Below, piece after piece: positions 1 to 9,044 of a stretch of 64,000 nt of DNA. The translations under genes were made by a program, and so were the position numbers. The DNA is from Platycnemis pennipes (Eukaryota > Arthropoda > Insecta > Odonata > Platycnemididae): assembly GCA_933228895.1 (NCBI GenBank), contig CAKOGI010000041.1, positions 1 to 64,000 of the forward strand. Direction: 5' to 3'. Each line of letters starts with the position of its first letter. The first letter of the stretch is position 1. Under the pieces are notes generated by a model. That model made no database searches. It worked only from the letters and a program-made list of their open reading frames with translations, and was not told where the DNA came from.

Positions 1-966
1 ATGTTCTCTCAAAAATGAAATTCCTCCTAATATATTCATATTAACCGCTGTTATTCAACTATTTTTGACACTTTAGCCTAGTCTCATAATAGTTTATCAC
101 ATATAAAAGCAAATGTTTTAGCAAAATAAAAAATCCTACCAAGAAATGTTTTTAGAAATATCACTTTCCTCCCACTAAATTTATTATTACCGCTGTTTTT
201 CAAGAAAAGTTTACTTTTTCGCTCTCTTCCTCAGTCGCTTTTTCCCTACTCTCAAATATATTTTATAGTTTATATTTTAAAATTTCTTTGCAGTAAAAAT
301 AAATCCAGCTAGGAGGCGATTTCTCAAATTAAATATTATATATTCAGGTAATCAGTTTTATTCCTGTTTTCAGCTAAAATTGTATCTATTGATCGTTTTT
401 AAAATTGATTCTTTTGTTCATCTCAAAACAGTTCATCGCAACAAATGCATTATTTTAAATCAGAATAGAAAAAAATCATGCTAATAGGCGTTCTTACGAA
501 AAGGTATTTTTATCAAAAAAATTCATTTTTACCGCCGATTTTCTTCGAAAAAACTCTTTTCCCCTCATCTCAGAATAGTTCAGCGTAATGTATGTAAATA
601 ATCTTTTAAAACACAAAAATTTGCTAAATGGCGTTTTTTAAAATTAGAAATTCTTCCAATAAAATCATTTTTATTACTATTTTTTTAATGGACTTTTGCC
701 TCCCTTCATAAGGGTTCACAGCAATTAATAGTTAATTTATTTGCAAAATATAGAAATCCAACTAAAAGGCGTTCTACGATCACTCATTATAGTTTTAACG
801 ATAAATAAAGTGATAACGCTATGAGGAGTCCACGTAAAAATGAATTATTTTTAACCTATTTTTTCATCACTGTGTTGCAAATTATATTGTCTCTAACTTC
901 AATTTTAAGAACAGGTCACCACACTAATGTCAAATAACCGAGGTACTAAATAAATTCTTGTAGGAG
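1..966. repeat. Satellite monomer 1 (enlarged)
   Basis: This is an AT-rich monomer with the standard order of subrepeats. At 966 bp it is about 48 bp longer than its relatives because of two small internal insertions. One lies around 219-245, where the C/T-rich stretch between tactttttcg and ctctcaaat is partly duplicated. The other lies around 387-412, where ctattgatcg is followed by extra sequence before the usual ttcatctcaaaac. No coding potential is seen. Confidence 0.85.
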
Positions 967-1878
967 ATTGTCTTCAAAAATGAAATTCCTCCTAATAAAC
1001 TCATTTCAACCGCTGTTATGCAACTATTATTGACCCTTTAGCCAATTCTCATAATTGTTAATTACATTTAAAGCAAATGTCTTAGCAAAACATAAATTCC
1101 TACTAGGAGTTGTTCTCCTAAAAATAACTATCCTCCAACTAAATTTATTTATACCTCTGTTTTTCAAGAAAAATTTACTTTTTCTGCTCCTCTCAAATAT
1201 TTCACAGTATTTAATTCAAAATTTCCATGCAACAAATTAAATCCAGCCTAGAGGCGCATTCTCAAATTAAATATTATATATTCAAGTAATCATTTTTATT
1301 CCTGTTTTCAGCTAGAATTGTATCTATTGATCATCTCAAAACAGTTCATCGCGCCGAAATCACTATTTCAAAGCAAAATAGAAAAAAATCATTTCAAAGG
1401 GCGTTCTTACGAAAAGGTATTTCTTTCGAAAAAATTCATTTTTACCGAATTTTTCTTCAAAAATAATCTTTTTCCTCATCACAGAATAGTTCAGCGTCAT
1501 GTATTAAATAATCTTAAAAAAAACCTACAAAAGGCATTCTCTCAAATTTGTAATTCTTCATATAAAATAATTTTTACTACTATTTTTTTATGAAAAATGG
1601 ACTCTTTTGCCTCCCATCAAAAGGGTTCACAGCAATCAATGCTTAATTTCATTGCAAAATATAGAAATCATACTAAAAGACGTTCTACCACTCCTCATTC
1701 AAATTTTTATGGACAAATAAAGTGATTAAGCTAAAAAGGGCCCTCGCACAAATGAATTTCTTCATTCTAAATTTTTTTTCGTTGTTTTACAACTTATAAT
1801 GTCCTTACGCCAATTTTAAAAACAGGTCTCCACAACTTATGTCAAATTTCCGAGCTACTAAATAAATTCTTGTAAGAG
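967..1878. repeat. Satellite monomer 2 (reference for subrepeat structure)
   Basis: This monomer shows the internal subrepeats well. Seven related blocks begin near 951, 1095, 1241, 1387, 1521, 1666 and 1728. Each opens with a version of CCTnCTAAnAGGCGTTCT followed by CAAA, and continues through TTCATTTTTACCGCTGTTTTTC-like sequence. Block lengths are about 134-146 bp, except for the block at 1666, which is only about 62 bp. Blocks 1095 and 1521 align with each other over nearly their whole length, including the ttcacag...ttaatt...ttgcaa stretch. Confidence 0.85.
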
Positions 1879-2792
1879 ATGTTCTCTCAAAAATGAAATT
1901 CCTCCTAATAAATTCATTTTAACCGCTGTTATTCAACTGTTATTGACCCTTTAACCTATTCTCATAATATTTTGCCACATTTAAAGCAAATGTCTTAATT
2001 AACCAAAAATCCTACGAGGAGTTGTTCTACTAAAAATAACTTTCATCCAACTGAGTTTATTTACACCGCTGTTTTTCAAGGAAAATATACTTTTTCTGCT
2101 CCTCTCAAATATTTCACAGTAATAATTCAAAATTTCTTTGCAAAAAAATTAAATCCATCTAAGAGGCTCATTCTCAATTTCAATATTATGTATTCAAGTA
2201 ATCATTTATTTTCCGGTTTTCAGCTTAAAATTGTTTCTTTTAATCATCTCAAAACAGTTGATCGCAACGAAATCACTATTTCAAACCAAAATAAAAAAAA
2301 TCGTGCTAAAGGGCGTTCTTACGAGAAGGTATTTTTTTCGAAAAAATTCATTTTTTCCGACGTTTTCTTCAAAAAAACTCTATTCCCTCATTTCAGAATA
2401 GTTCAGCGTAATGTATGCAAATAATCTTTAAAAAAAACCTGCTAAAATGGGTTCTCTCAAATTTGTAATTCTTCCAAAAAATCATTTTTACTACTTTTTT
2501 TATAGAAAATTGACTCTTTTGCCTCCCGTTTGAAGTGTTCACAGCATCTAATGCTTAATTCTATTTCAAAATATAGATATCTTGGAGAAAGGCGTTCTAC
2601 AATCACTCATTATAATTTTTAATGATAAATAAAGTTAGAAAGCTATAAGGAGTCCTCGTAAAAATGAATTATTTTAAACCTATTTTTTTAATCCATGTTT
2701 TGCAACTTATATTGTCTCTTACTTCAGTTTTAAGAACAGATCACCACAACTTATGTCAAATTTCCGAGCTACTAAATAAAATCTTCTTAGAC
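1879..2792. repeat. Satellite monomer 3
   Basis: A standard 914-bp monomer that opens atgttctctcaaaaatgaaa. A 78-codon open frame at 2188-2424 lies across subrepeats 3 and 4. It has no recognisable domain and is a by-product of the repeat. Confidence 0.88.
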
Positions 2793-3712
2793 ATGTTCCG
2801 TCAAAAATGAAATTCCTCCTAATAAAATTATTTTAACCACTGTTATTCAACTATTATTGACCATTTAGCCTATTGTCATAATATTTAACCGTATTTAAGC
2901 TAATATCTTAGCAAAACAAAAAGTCCTACTAAGAGTTGTTCTCTGAAAAATAACTTTATTCCCACTAAATTTATTATTACCGCGGTTTATCAATATAAAT
3001 TTACTTTTTCGCTTCTTCTCAAATATTTCACCCTAATTATTTCAAAATTTATTTGCAAAAAAATTAAATCCGGCTATGAGGCGCTTTCTCAAATTAAATA
3101 TTATATATTCAACTAATCATTTATATTCCTCTTTTCAGCTAAAATTTTATCTATTGATCATCTCAAAACAGTTCATCGCAACGAAATCACTATTTGAAAG
3201 CAAAATAGAGAAAAATACTGCTAAAGAGCGTTCTTACGAAAATGTATTTCTTTCGAAAAAATTCATTTTTCCGACGTTTTCTTCGAAAAAACTTTATTCC
3301 CTCATCTCTGAATAGTTCAGCGTAATGTATGTAAATAATATGTAAAATAAAAAAAAACTGCTAAAGAGGTTCTCTCAAATTTGTAATTCTTCCAAAAAAA
3401 AATTTTTTACTACTTTTTTTAATAGAAAATTGACTCTTTTGCCTCCCTTTTGAAGTGTTCACAGCATCTAATGCTTAATTCTATTTCAAAATATAGATAT
3501 CTTGGAGAAAGGCGTTCTACGATCACTCATTATAATTTTTAAAGATAAATTAATTTATAACGCTATAAGGAGTCCTCGTAAAAATGAATTTTTTTAAACC
3601 TTTTTTTTTAATCCCTGTTTTGCAACTTATATTGTCTCTTACTTCAATTTTAAGAGCAGGTCACCACAACTTATGTCAAATTTCCGAGCTACTAATCAAA
3701 ATCTTCTTAGAC
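2793..3712. repeat. Satellite monomer 4
   Basis: A standard 920-bp monomer that opens atgttccgtcaaaaatgaaa. It is closely related to monomer 5 (both carry taccgcggtttatcaatat), which suggests a local duplication between neighbours. It represents an empty-site version of the transposon target (actgctaaagagcgtt near 3217). Confidence 0.88.
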
Positions 3713-4141
3713 ATGTTCCGTCAAAAATGAAATTCCTCCTTATAAAATTATTTTAACCACTGTTATTCAACTATTATTGACCATTTAGCCTATTATCATA
3801 ATATTTAACCGTATTTAAGCAAATATCTTAGCAAAAAAAAAAGTCTTACTAAGAGTTGTTCTCTGAAAAATAACTTTATTCCCACTAAATTTATTATTAC
3901 CGCGGTTTATCAATATAAATTTACTTTTTCGCTTCCTCTCTAATATTGCACAGTAATTAATTCAAAATTTCTTTCTATAAAAATTGAATCCATCTAAGAG
4001 GCGCATTCTCAAATTAAATATTATATATTCAAGTAATCATTTTTATTCCTGTTTTCAGCTAAAATTGTATCTATTGATCATCATTTTAAAATAGTTCATC
4101 GCAACGAAATCACTGTTTTAAAGCAAAATAGAAAAATCCTG

Positions 4142-4145
4142 CTAA
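4142..4145. other. Left copy of the CTAA target-site duplication
   Basis: CTAA abuts the left inverted repeat and is matched by CTAA at 7637-7640. Uninterrupted monomers carry a single CTAA at this point, for example gtgctaaagggcg near 2303 in monomer 3. Confidence 0.85.
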
Positions 4146-4159
4146 CCCTTTCAATGCGG
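4146..4159 (+). repeat. Left terminal inverted repeat of the piggyBac-like element
   Basis: ccctttcaatgcgg. It pairs with the reverse complement of 7623-7636 at 12 of 14 positions. Equivalents are at 21119, 38191, 55261 and 63337. Confidence 0.9.
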
Positions 4160-4297
4160 CACCATATGATGGTACCTTTGCCGGTGTCGGAATGTTTTTT
4201 TGCCTAATTCTATTTGGTTTGCCTAATTTAAGCATAACATACATATAAATAACGTGTACTTGCCTGTTTTCATCTCTTTTTTTTTTAATTTTTTTAT

Positions 4298-4313
4298 GAC
4301 ATTCAGGAATGTC
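4298..4313. repeat. Left subterminal palindrome
   Basis: gacattc-ag-gaatgtc, a perfect 7-bp stem with a 2-base centre. It runs straight into gtcatccgcgcc, a motif that recurs near the right end at 7576-7587. Inverted or repeated subterminal motifs are commonly transposase-binding sites in this family; that role is inferred here. Confidence 0.7.
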
Positions 4314-5084
4314 ATCCGCGCCTGGCGAAGTTTCCTGACTTATGCAACCCGCACAACTGATGGGGTGATTCGTTTCTTTTGCGAAATTTTAGAGAAAAAC
4401 TTCAAATTACTGTCTTGGTTAAGTTCAATAAGAGGTTAATGGATGCGTTTATCTAAACAAAGAAGTTTTCACACAGGTATTTGTCTGCTTATATTTTAAA
4501 TTTAATTTTTGTTCTATAAGAATGCATGTAATTTGCACCTATCTCCATCGCATTTTTTTGCTGTAAATATTTCGGCTTTGAGTTGAGTTATATGAAGATG
4601 AAATGTCTTCTCTATTCGTAATGGTTAAATACATTTTACTCAGCAGTGTTTTAAATTTTCCTTCTCCTTGTACTCCTTAAATTTTCCTTCCCTAATGTAC
4701 AAGAAAAAACCCCATATCTCTAGGCGCTTCAAAGATTTTGCCCCCATGAAAGCCACTAACAACTATAAAATTATATTGATCGTAGCTTAGGCAGCAGCAC
4801 TATCACTATAGTTATACGCGCTAGCCTAACTGCATATACTCTCTGGTTCGTATTTACCATGATATAATTAGCGATCATGCCAAATTATTTTGGAATCCCA
4901 TGATATCACTCGTCCGCTGGGTGTCGCCCGCTCGTAGCATGCCTGAGAATTCGTCATGGCAGACATTCTGCAATTGTCTCTATGAAAACCCCACTGATTC
5001 TATTAGTATCCTTGGAAAAACCCGTCCTCGGTAAAAATGTTTATGAGCCGCTGAGTGCCTCGGTCTATTGTACCCTTTCTGTTG

Positions 5085-5265
5085 TCCTATCCCCTGCCTC
5101 TCCCCCCTTCGGGTTTCACTTGACGCTTCCTTTTCCCCAACCCCTGCCAAGCCACCACTTTCTTTCCTCTCCTCTAGTGGTTCCTTTTCTAACCCCTGAC
5201 CATCCAAATTCCTGTTCCTTCTATCTCTTTTCCTCAATGTCATTGTTCACTTCCTTTTTTTACCC
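5085..5265. repeat. Pyrimidine-rich tract in the transposon left arm
   Basis: The plus strand is dominated by C and T (tatcccctgcctctcccccc, ccttttccccaacccctgcc, tttctttcctctcctctagt). This skew explains the open frames on both strands here. The tract is present in all complete transposon copies. Confidence 0.6.
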
Positions 5266-5509
5266 ATTTAGAACACCCAGTTCTCTGAACTTTAAGCTCG
5301 CGTACACATCAGAAATACGGCACTGTAACAAACTCAGGGAGCTACGTTGACTTACTAGTGATTTTAAACATTGGATAAATAATTACATTATTTACAATAA
5401 TAGTAAATCAATCCGATGTGCATTGGATAAACTGTATGCAACTGTATGTATATCATAGTATGCCAAATGCTCGATGCAGTACAGTATTCTTCCAAACGTA
5501 AGATCTCAC

Positions 5510-5531
5510 AAATGTATGTATACATACATTT
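5510..5531. repeat. 22-bp perfect palindrome
   Basis: The half-site aaatgtatgta at 5510-5520 is followed immediately by its exact reverse complement at 5521-5531. It is built from TGTA units. Identical palindromes lie at 22483-22504, 39555-39576 and 56625-56646. The site could extrude a small cruciform; no function is implied. Confidence 0.85.
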
Positions 5532-5862
5532 ACACACTCATTCAAACATAGCAGTTTTGAATAAGGCAATGGTACACAATAAAAAAATAAAAAATATATT
5601 CTGAAAAATAAGTCTATAACAGCAATGATAAAAGAGGTGTCACCAATAATTAAATGAATTACACTATTTGCTACAGGAAAAATGTCTGTACGGAAAACCT
5701 TGAAAATCATGAATTATTAAATGTTATAATAACGAAAACACAATATTTAAAGACTAAAGAATGAATCTAAACTTAATACCTTATAAAATGTATTATATTG
5801 GAAATCACAATTATGCAAACAAAAATCCCACGAGAATAGATTTTCACGAAAACTAAACTATT

Positions 5863-7265
5863 TTTATGAAATTCCTGTAAGCAAAGGCGCAAGCAAAGTC
5901 ATGGCTCGCCCTCAGAGTTAGGACAAATGTACACCACAGATTTCCTTACTCCCTTAGTGTGACATACTCTGCATCTCTCCTGCTATTTTTCCCTTTCTCC
6001 CCAACAGCTATTATAGCGGGAAAGTGGGCGAGACCCCTTTTTGGTTGCGGAAAAGCAATCAAAGCCTTTGTCCTACTGGAAAGTAAGGACTCAATTAACT
6101 CAAACCTAAAAGCATAAAGGCTCTTTTTATTCCCGCTATATTTGTTATAAAGCATATAGCTGTTCACCAGCATAATCTGAAATATGTGGATTCCTACCTT
6201 CTTATACCACCTGAGCGTTTTGTGCTCACAGGTGTAGTACGACAACAGCTGGTCGCAATGATCCACCCCCTCCCCCCCCTAAACTTATTCTAAGTAGCTA
6301 CGGCTTCTCCTCTGCCTGGTCGTGGATTTGGTACAAAGTAGCTTCCAAATAAAGAAAATCATGGCAACGTCTGTCTTGTCTTTCCATCGAAAGACGCAAA
6401 TTCCATACTTATTCCAGCGAGTAATGACCTCTGCCTTTGGCAATTTTCAGCCGAAAACCCCTTTTACATTTTCTTTCCTGTTCGCTCGCAGGGTTCCTGT
6501 GCAGTACGTTTCACTTGAAAGCAGATCCCTAGTTAAACGTACATTGTTATAATAATTGTTCAGATAAACACTGTTTCCATTACGCTAAAAGTTCTCTAAA
6601 CGTTTATGCACAACTTGATCTCCATGTCCTCGTCCACACAACTCATCATCTCCGGAGCTCGCGTAAATAATCAAGCGGTGGACCAATCCTGCAGGTTCAC
6701 AAAGCATATACATTTTTATGCCATGCTTGTGTTTTTACCCTAAAGGTATTGGCGAAAAACCAAGCGGCCTCTCCAGAGTAGCATCGACTCGTCGATGCAC
6801 AATTCCCTTCCTCCATCGCCTCCTGGAAGCAGTTTAGAAGTATAGTTTAGTCCCCTGCCACACACGTATATGGTGGCTTGCAGGGTATTATGTAGATGTA
6901 GAAGGGATCTTATTTTATATACACGATCTCAGGGAGCAGGATCATTCTCATCAGGATTTTTAGCAAAGTGCAGTGCTTACAATACCCCTAGGAAACGATC
7001 CCTCGGCATCGAATTCCGGATATTTAAAATTGAATAATATCAATGTTTTTCAATAATCAGACATCCGGTTTGTTCTGATTGTCCCCATGTGGAAGAGCAG
7101 GCCCAACCAAACATTAAACTTCTCCCTATCCAATGGCTTCCAGTCTGTTATCCTCCCTCTAGGAGATGGGTTGTTCAACAATATGCACTCCGCATTCCTC
7201 TCCGTCTCCCGAAGAATAAGGACATTAACCTCATCGTTAAACACCAAAATACTGACGAAGAATAA
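5863..7265 (-). pseudogene. piggyBac-family transposase remnant (DDE_Tnp_1_7 type), HOR 1
   Basis: Family blocks follow one another from right to left on the minus strand but in changing frames. The N-terminal DWKPLDREKFNVWLGLLF block (7050-7253) ends at a stop at 7050-7052 where relatives continue SDYW. Next comes a PRDRF / LHFAKNPDEND block (about 6935-7009). The IDESM block holds the first catalytic Asp at 6791-6793 and runs into RGRLVFRQYL (about 6741-6775). A YLNNYYNN block follows, where relatives have DNYY: the second catalytic Asp appears to be Asn at 6558-6560. TGTLRANRK lies nearby (about 6470-6545), then a WKDKTDV block (6369-6386, probable third Asp), then GVDHCDQLLSYY (about 6231-6269). 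The end is a cysteine-rich RCRVCHTKGVRK...FHK domain (5863-5976). Stops and frame changes lie between blocks, and a G-run (6266-6280) coincides with one of them. The usual N-terminus is not found. It cannot encode a working enzyme. Confidence 0.92.
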
Positions 7266-7567
7266 AACGCTACACTGAAAATCAATTGGTAAAACTCGAA
7301 TGCCAGTAGTAGTTCAGTAGTCACATGTAACATACAAAAAAACAACGTACATTGGAAAATATCACACTGGAACTACAGCGAAAAAGTAGCAAAAACTCAA
7401 AAAAATCGTAATAACGCGAAAAACTGTAGAAAAGCTAAAATTCGGTGAAACCAGAAACGAAGCACACGACAGGACGGCCAGAACCCAACTGCAGAGCGGA
7501 GAAAAGAAAGCACCCCAAAACGGCCACGCATAGTTCCGTTATAACCATTCAAAATGATCCCAAGGGC

Positions 7568-7626
7568 ATGACAGTGTCATCCGCGCCGGCGGCTGGGAGC
7601 GGATGACTGCCAGGACAGTCATCCGC
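7568..7626. repeat. Right subterminal palindrome cluster
   Basis: Two dyads lie just inside the right end. The first is atgac-agt-gtcat at 7568-7580. The second is a 10-bp perfect stem, gcggatgact at 7599-7608 pairing with agtcatccgc at 7617-7626, around the 8-base loop gccaggac. The word gtcatccgc occurs three times here (7576, 7618, and inverted at 7599) and once near the left end (4311). Confidence 0.75.
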
Positions 7627-7636
7627 ATTAAATGGG
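7623..7636 (-). repeat. Right terminal inverted repeat of the piggyBac-like element
   Basis: Read on the minus strand: cccatttaatgcgg. In HOR 4 (58743-58756) position 7 is C, matching the left repeat, which suggests the T in HOR 1-3 is a later change. Confidence 0.9.
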
Positions 7637-7640
7637 CTAA
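7637..7640. other. Right copy of the CTAA target-site duplication
   Basis: CTAA directly follows the final GGG of the element and continues into the satellite core (ctaaagggcgttcttacg). Confidence 0.85.
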
Positions 7641-8128
7641 AGGGCGTTCTTACGAAAAGGTATTTCTTCAGAAAAAATTCATTTTTTCCGACGTTTTCTT
7701 CGAAAAAACTCTATTCCCTCATCTCTGAATAGTTCAGCGTAATCTATGTAAATAATCTTTAAAATAAAAAAAACTTGCTAAAAGAGATTCTCTCAAATCT
7801 GTAATTCTTCCAAAAAAATCATTTTTACTACTATTTTTTTATAAAAAAATTGCCTCTTTTGCCTCCCTTTAGAAGGGTTCGAGGCATCTAATGCTTAATA
7901 TCTTTTCAAAATAAGGATATCTTGGTTAAAGGCGTTCTACGATCTCTCATTATAATTGTTAAAGATAAATAAAGTGATAACGCTATGAGGAGTCCTCGTA
8001 AAATGAATTATTTTAAACCTATTTTTTTTGCTGTTTTGCTACTTATTATGTCTCTTACTCAAATTTTAAGAACAGGTCACCACAACTAATGTCAAATTTC
8101 CAAGCTACTAAATAAAATCTTCTTAGAC

Positions 8129-9044
8129 ATGTTCCGTCAAAAATGAAATTCCTCCTAATAAAATTATTTTAACCTCTGTTATTCAACTATTATTGACCAT
8201 TTAGCCTATTCTCTTAATAGTTAACCGTGTTTAAGCAAATATCTTAGCAAAACAAAAAGTCCTACTAAGAGTTGTTCTCTGAAAAATAACTTTATTCCCA
8301 CTAAATTTATTATTACCGCGATTTTTCAAGATAAATTTACTTTTTCTGTTCCTCTCAAAAATTTCTCCGTAATTATTTCAAAAGTTCTTTGCAAAAAAAT
8401 TAAATACAGCTAAGAGGCGCTTTTTCAAATTAAATATTATATATTCAAGTAATCATTATTATTCCTGTTTTCAGCGAAAATTGTATCTATTGATCATCTC
8501 CAAACAGTTCATCGCAACGAAATCACTATTTCAAACCAAAATAGAAAAAATCCCGCTAAAAGGCGTTCTTACGAAAAGGTATTTCTTTCGAAAAAGTTCA
8601 TTTTTCCGACGTTTGCTTAGAAAAAACTCTATTCCCTCATCTCAGAATAGTTCAGCGTAATGTATGTTAATAATATGTAAAATGAAAAAAACTGCTAAAG
8701 AGGTTCTCTCAAATTTGTAATTCTTCCAAAAAAATCATTTTTACTACAATTTTTTTATAAAAAATTGCCTCTTTTGCCTCCCTTCAGAAGGGTTCACAGC
8801 ATCTTATGCTTAATGTCTTTTCAAAATATATATGTCTTGGTGAAAGGCGTTCTACGATCACTCATTATAATTTTTAAGGATATATAAAGTGATAACGCTA
8901 TGAGGAGTCCTCGTAAAATTAATTATTTGAAACCTATTTTTTATCGCTCTTTTGCAACTTATATTGTCTCTTACTTCAAAATTAGGAACAGGTCACCACA
9001 ACTAATGTCAAATTTCCGAGCTACTAAATAAATTCTTGTAAGAG
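8129..9044. repeat. Satellite monomer 6
   Basis: A standard 916-bp monomer. The equivalent monomer in copy 4 (59249 onward) is the site of the unequal exchange that deletes nine or ten monomers. It is close to monomers 4 and 5 in its first half. Confidence 0.88.

Larger units (their letters stand above)
4160..5862. other. Left arm of the piggyBac-like element, no recognised gene
   Basis: About 1.7 kb lies between the left end and the end of the transposase remnant. I see subterminal repeats (ttgcctaatt at 4200-4209 and 4219-4228, and the palindrome at 4298-4313). A T-run lies at about 4277-4294, a pyrimidine-rich tract at about 5085-5265, and a 22-bp palindrome at 5510-5531. Overlapping open frames on opposite strands (4980-5243 minus, 4982-5350 plus) give low-complexity proteins with no familiar domain and are probably chance. 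Such an arm is long for a piggyBac-like element and may include a second, unidentified insertion. Equivalents are at 21133-22835, 38205-39907, 55275-56977 and, in part, 63351-64000. Confidence 0.6.
4146..7636 (-). mobile_element. piggyBac-like DNA transposon, copy in HOR 1 (defective)
   Basis: A 3,491-bp element. The left end is ccctttcaatgcgg. The right end read on the minus strand is cccatttaatgcgg, giving 14-bp terminal inverted repeats with two mismatches and the CCC start usual for piggyBac elements. It is flanked on both sides by CTAA (4142-4145 and 7637-7640), a 4-bp duplication in place of the family's TTAA. Subterminal palindromes lie at 4161-4173, 4298-4313, 7568-7580 and 7599-7626. 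A broken transposase lies on the minus strand at 5863-7265. Base composition is visibly less AT-rich than the surrounding satellite. The element cannot make its own transposase, but its ends look complete. Confidence 0.93.
3713..8128. repeat. Satellite monomer 5, interrupted by the piggyBac-like element
   Basis: The monomer sequence runs 3713-4145 and resumes at 7637. Removing the element and one copy of the CTAA duplication leaves 921 bp, the normal monomer length. The insertion point is the CTAA of a subrepeat core motif (tcctgctaa / ctaaagggcg). Confidence 0.92.

Noticed and set aside
1318..3315. Recurring short frames with a shared RSYEKVF...SKKFIF-type peptide (1318-1593, 2188-2424, 3076-3315 and equivalents)
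   Set aside because: They are translations of the fourth satellite subrepeat in one frame. They start at non-ATG codons in places, end at repeat stops and vary in frame between monomers. Their similarity reflects DNA repetition, not protein conservation.
4980..5350. Two overlapping open frames on opposite strands, 87 and 122 codons
   Set aside because: They lie in the pyrimidine-skewed tract, which lacks stops in several frames. The predicted proteins are low-complexity with no domain.
5453..5710. Minus-strand 85-codon hydrophobic open frame
   Set aside because: It sits past the 3' end of the transposase in AT-rich DNA, starts without a convincing context and matches nothing I recognise. 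Its hydrophobicity follows from T-rich codons.
6322..6552. Plus-strand 76-codon open frame
   Set aside because: It is antisense to the transposase remnant, whose family blocks are on the minus strand.
7087..7278. Plus-strand 63-codon open frame
   Set aside because: Antisense shadow of the N-terminal transposase block at 7050-7253.
4142..7640. Canonical TTAA target site obtained by shifting the element boundary
   Set aside because: No shift gives TTAA on both sides. The only 4-bp direct repeat abutting the CCC/GGG ends is CTAA.
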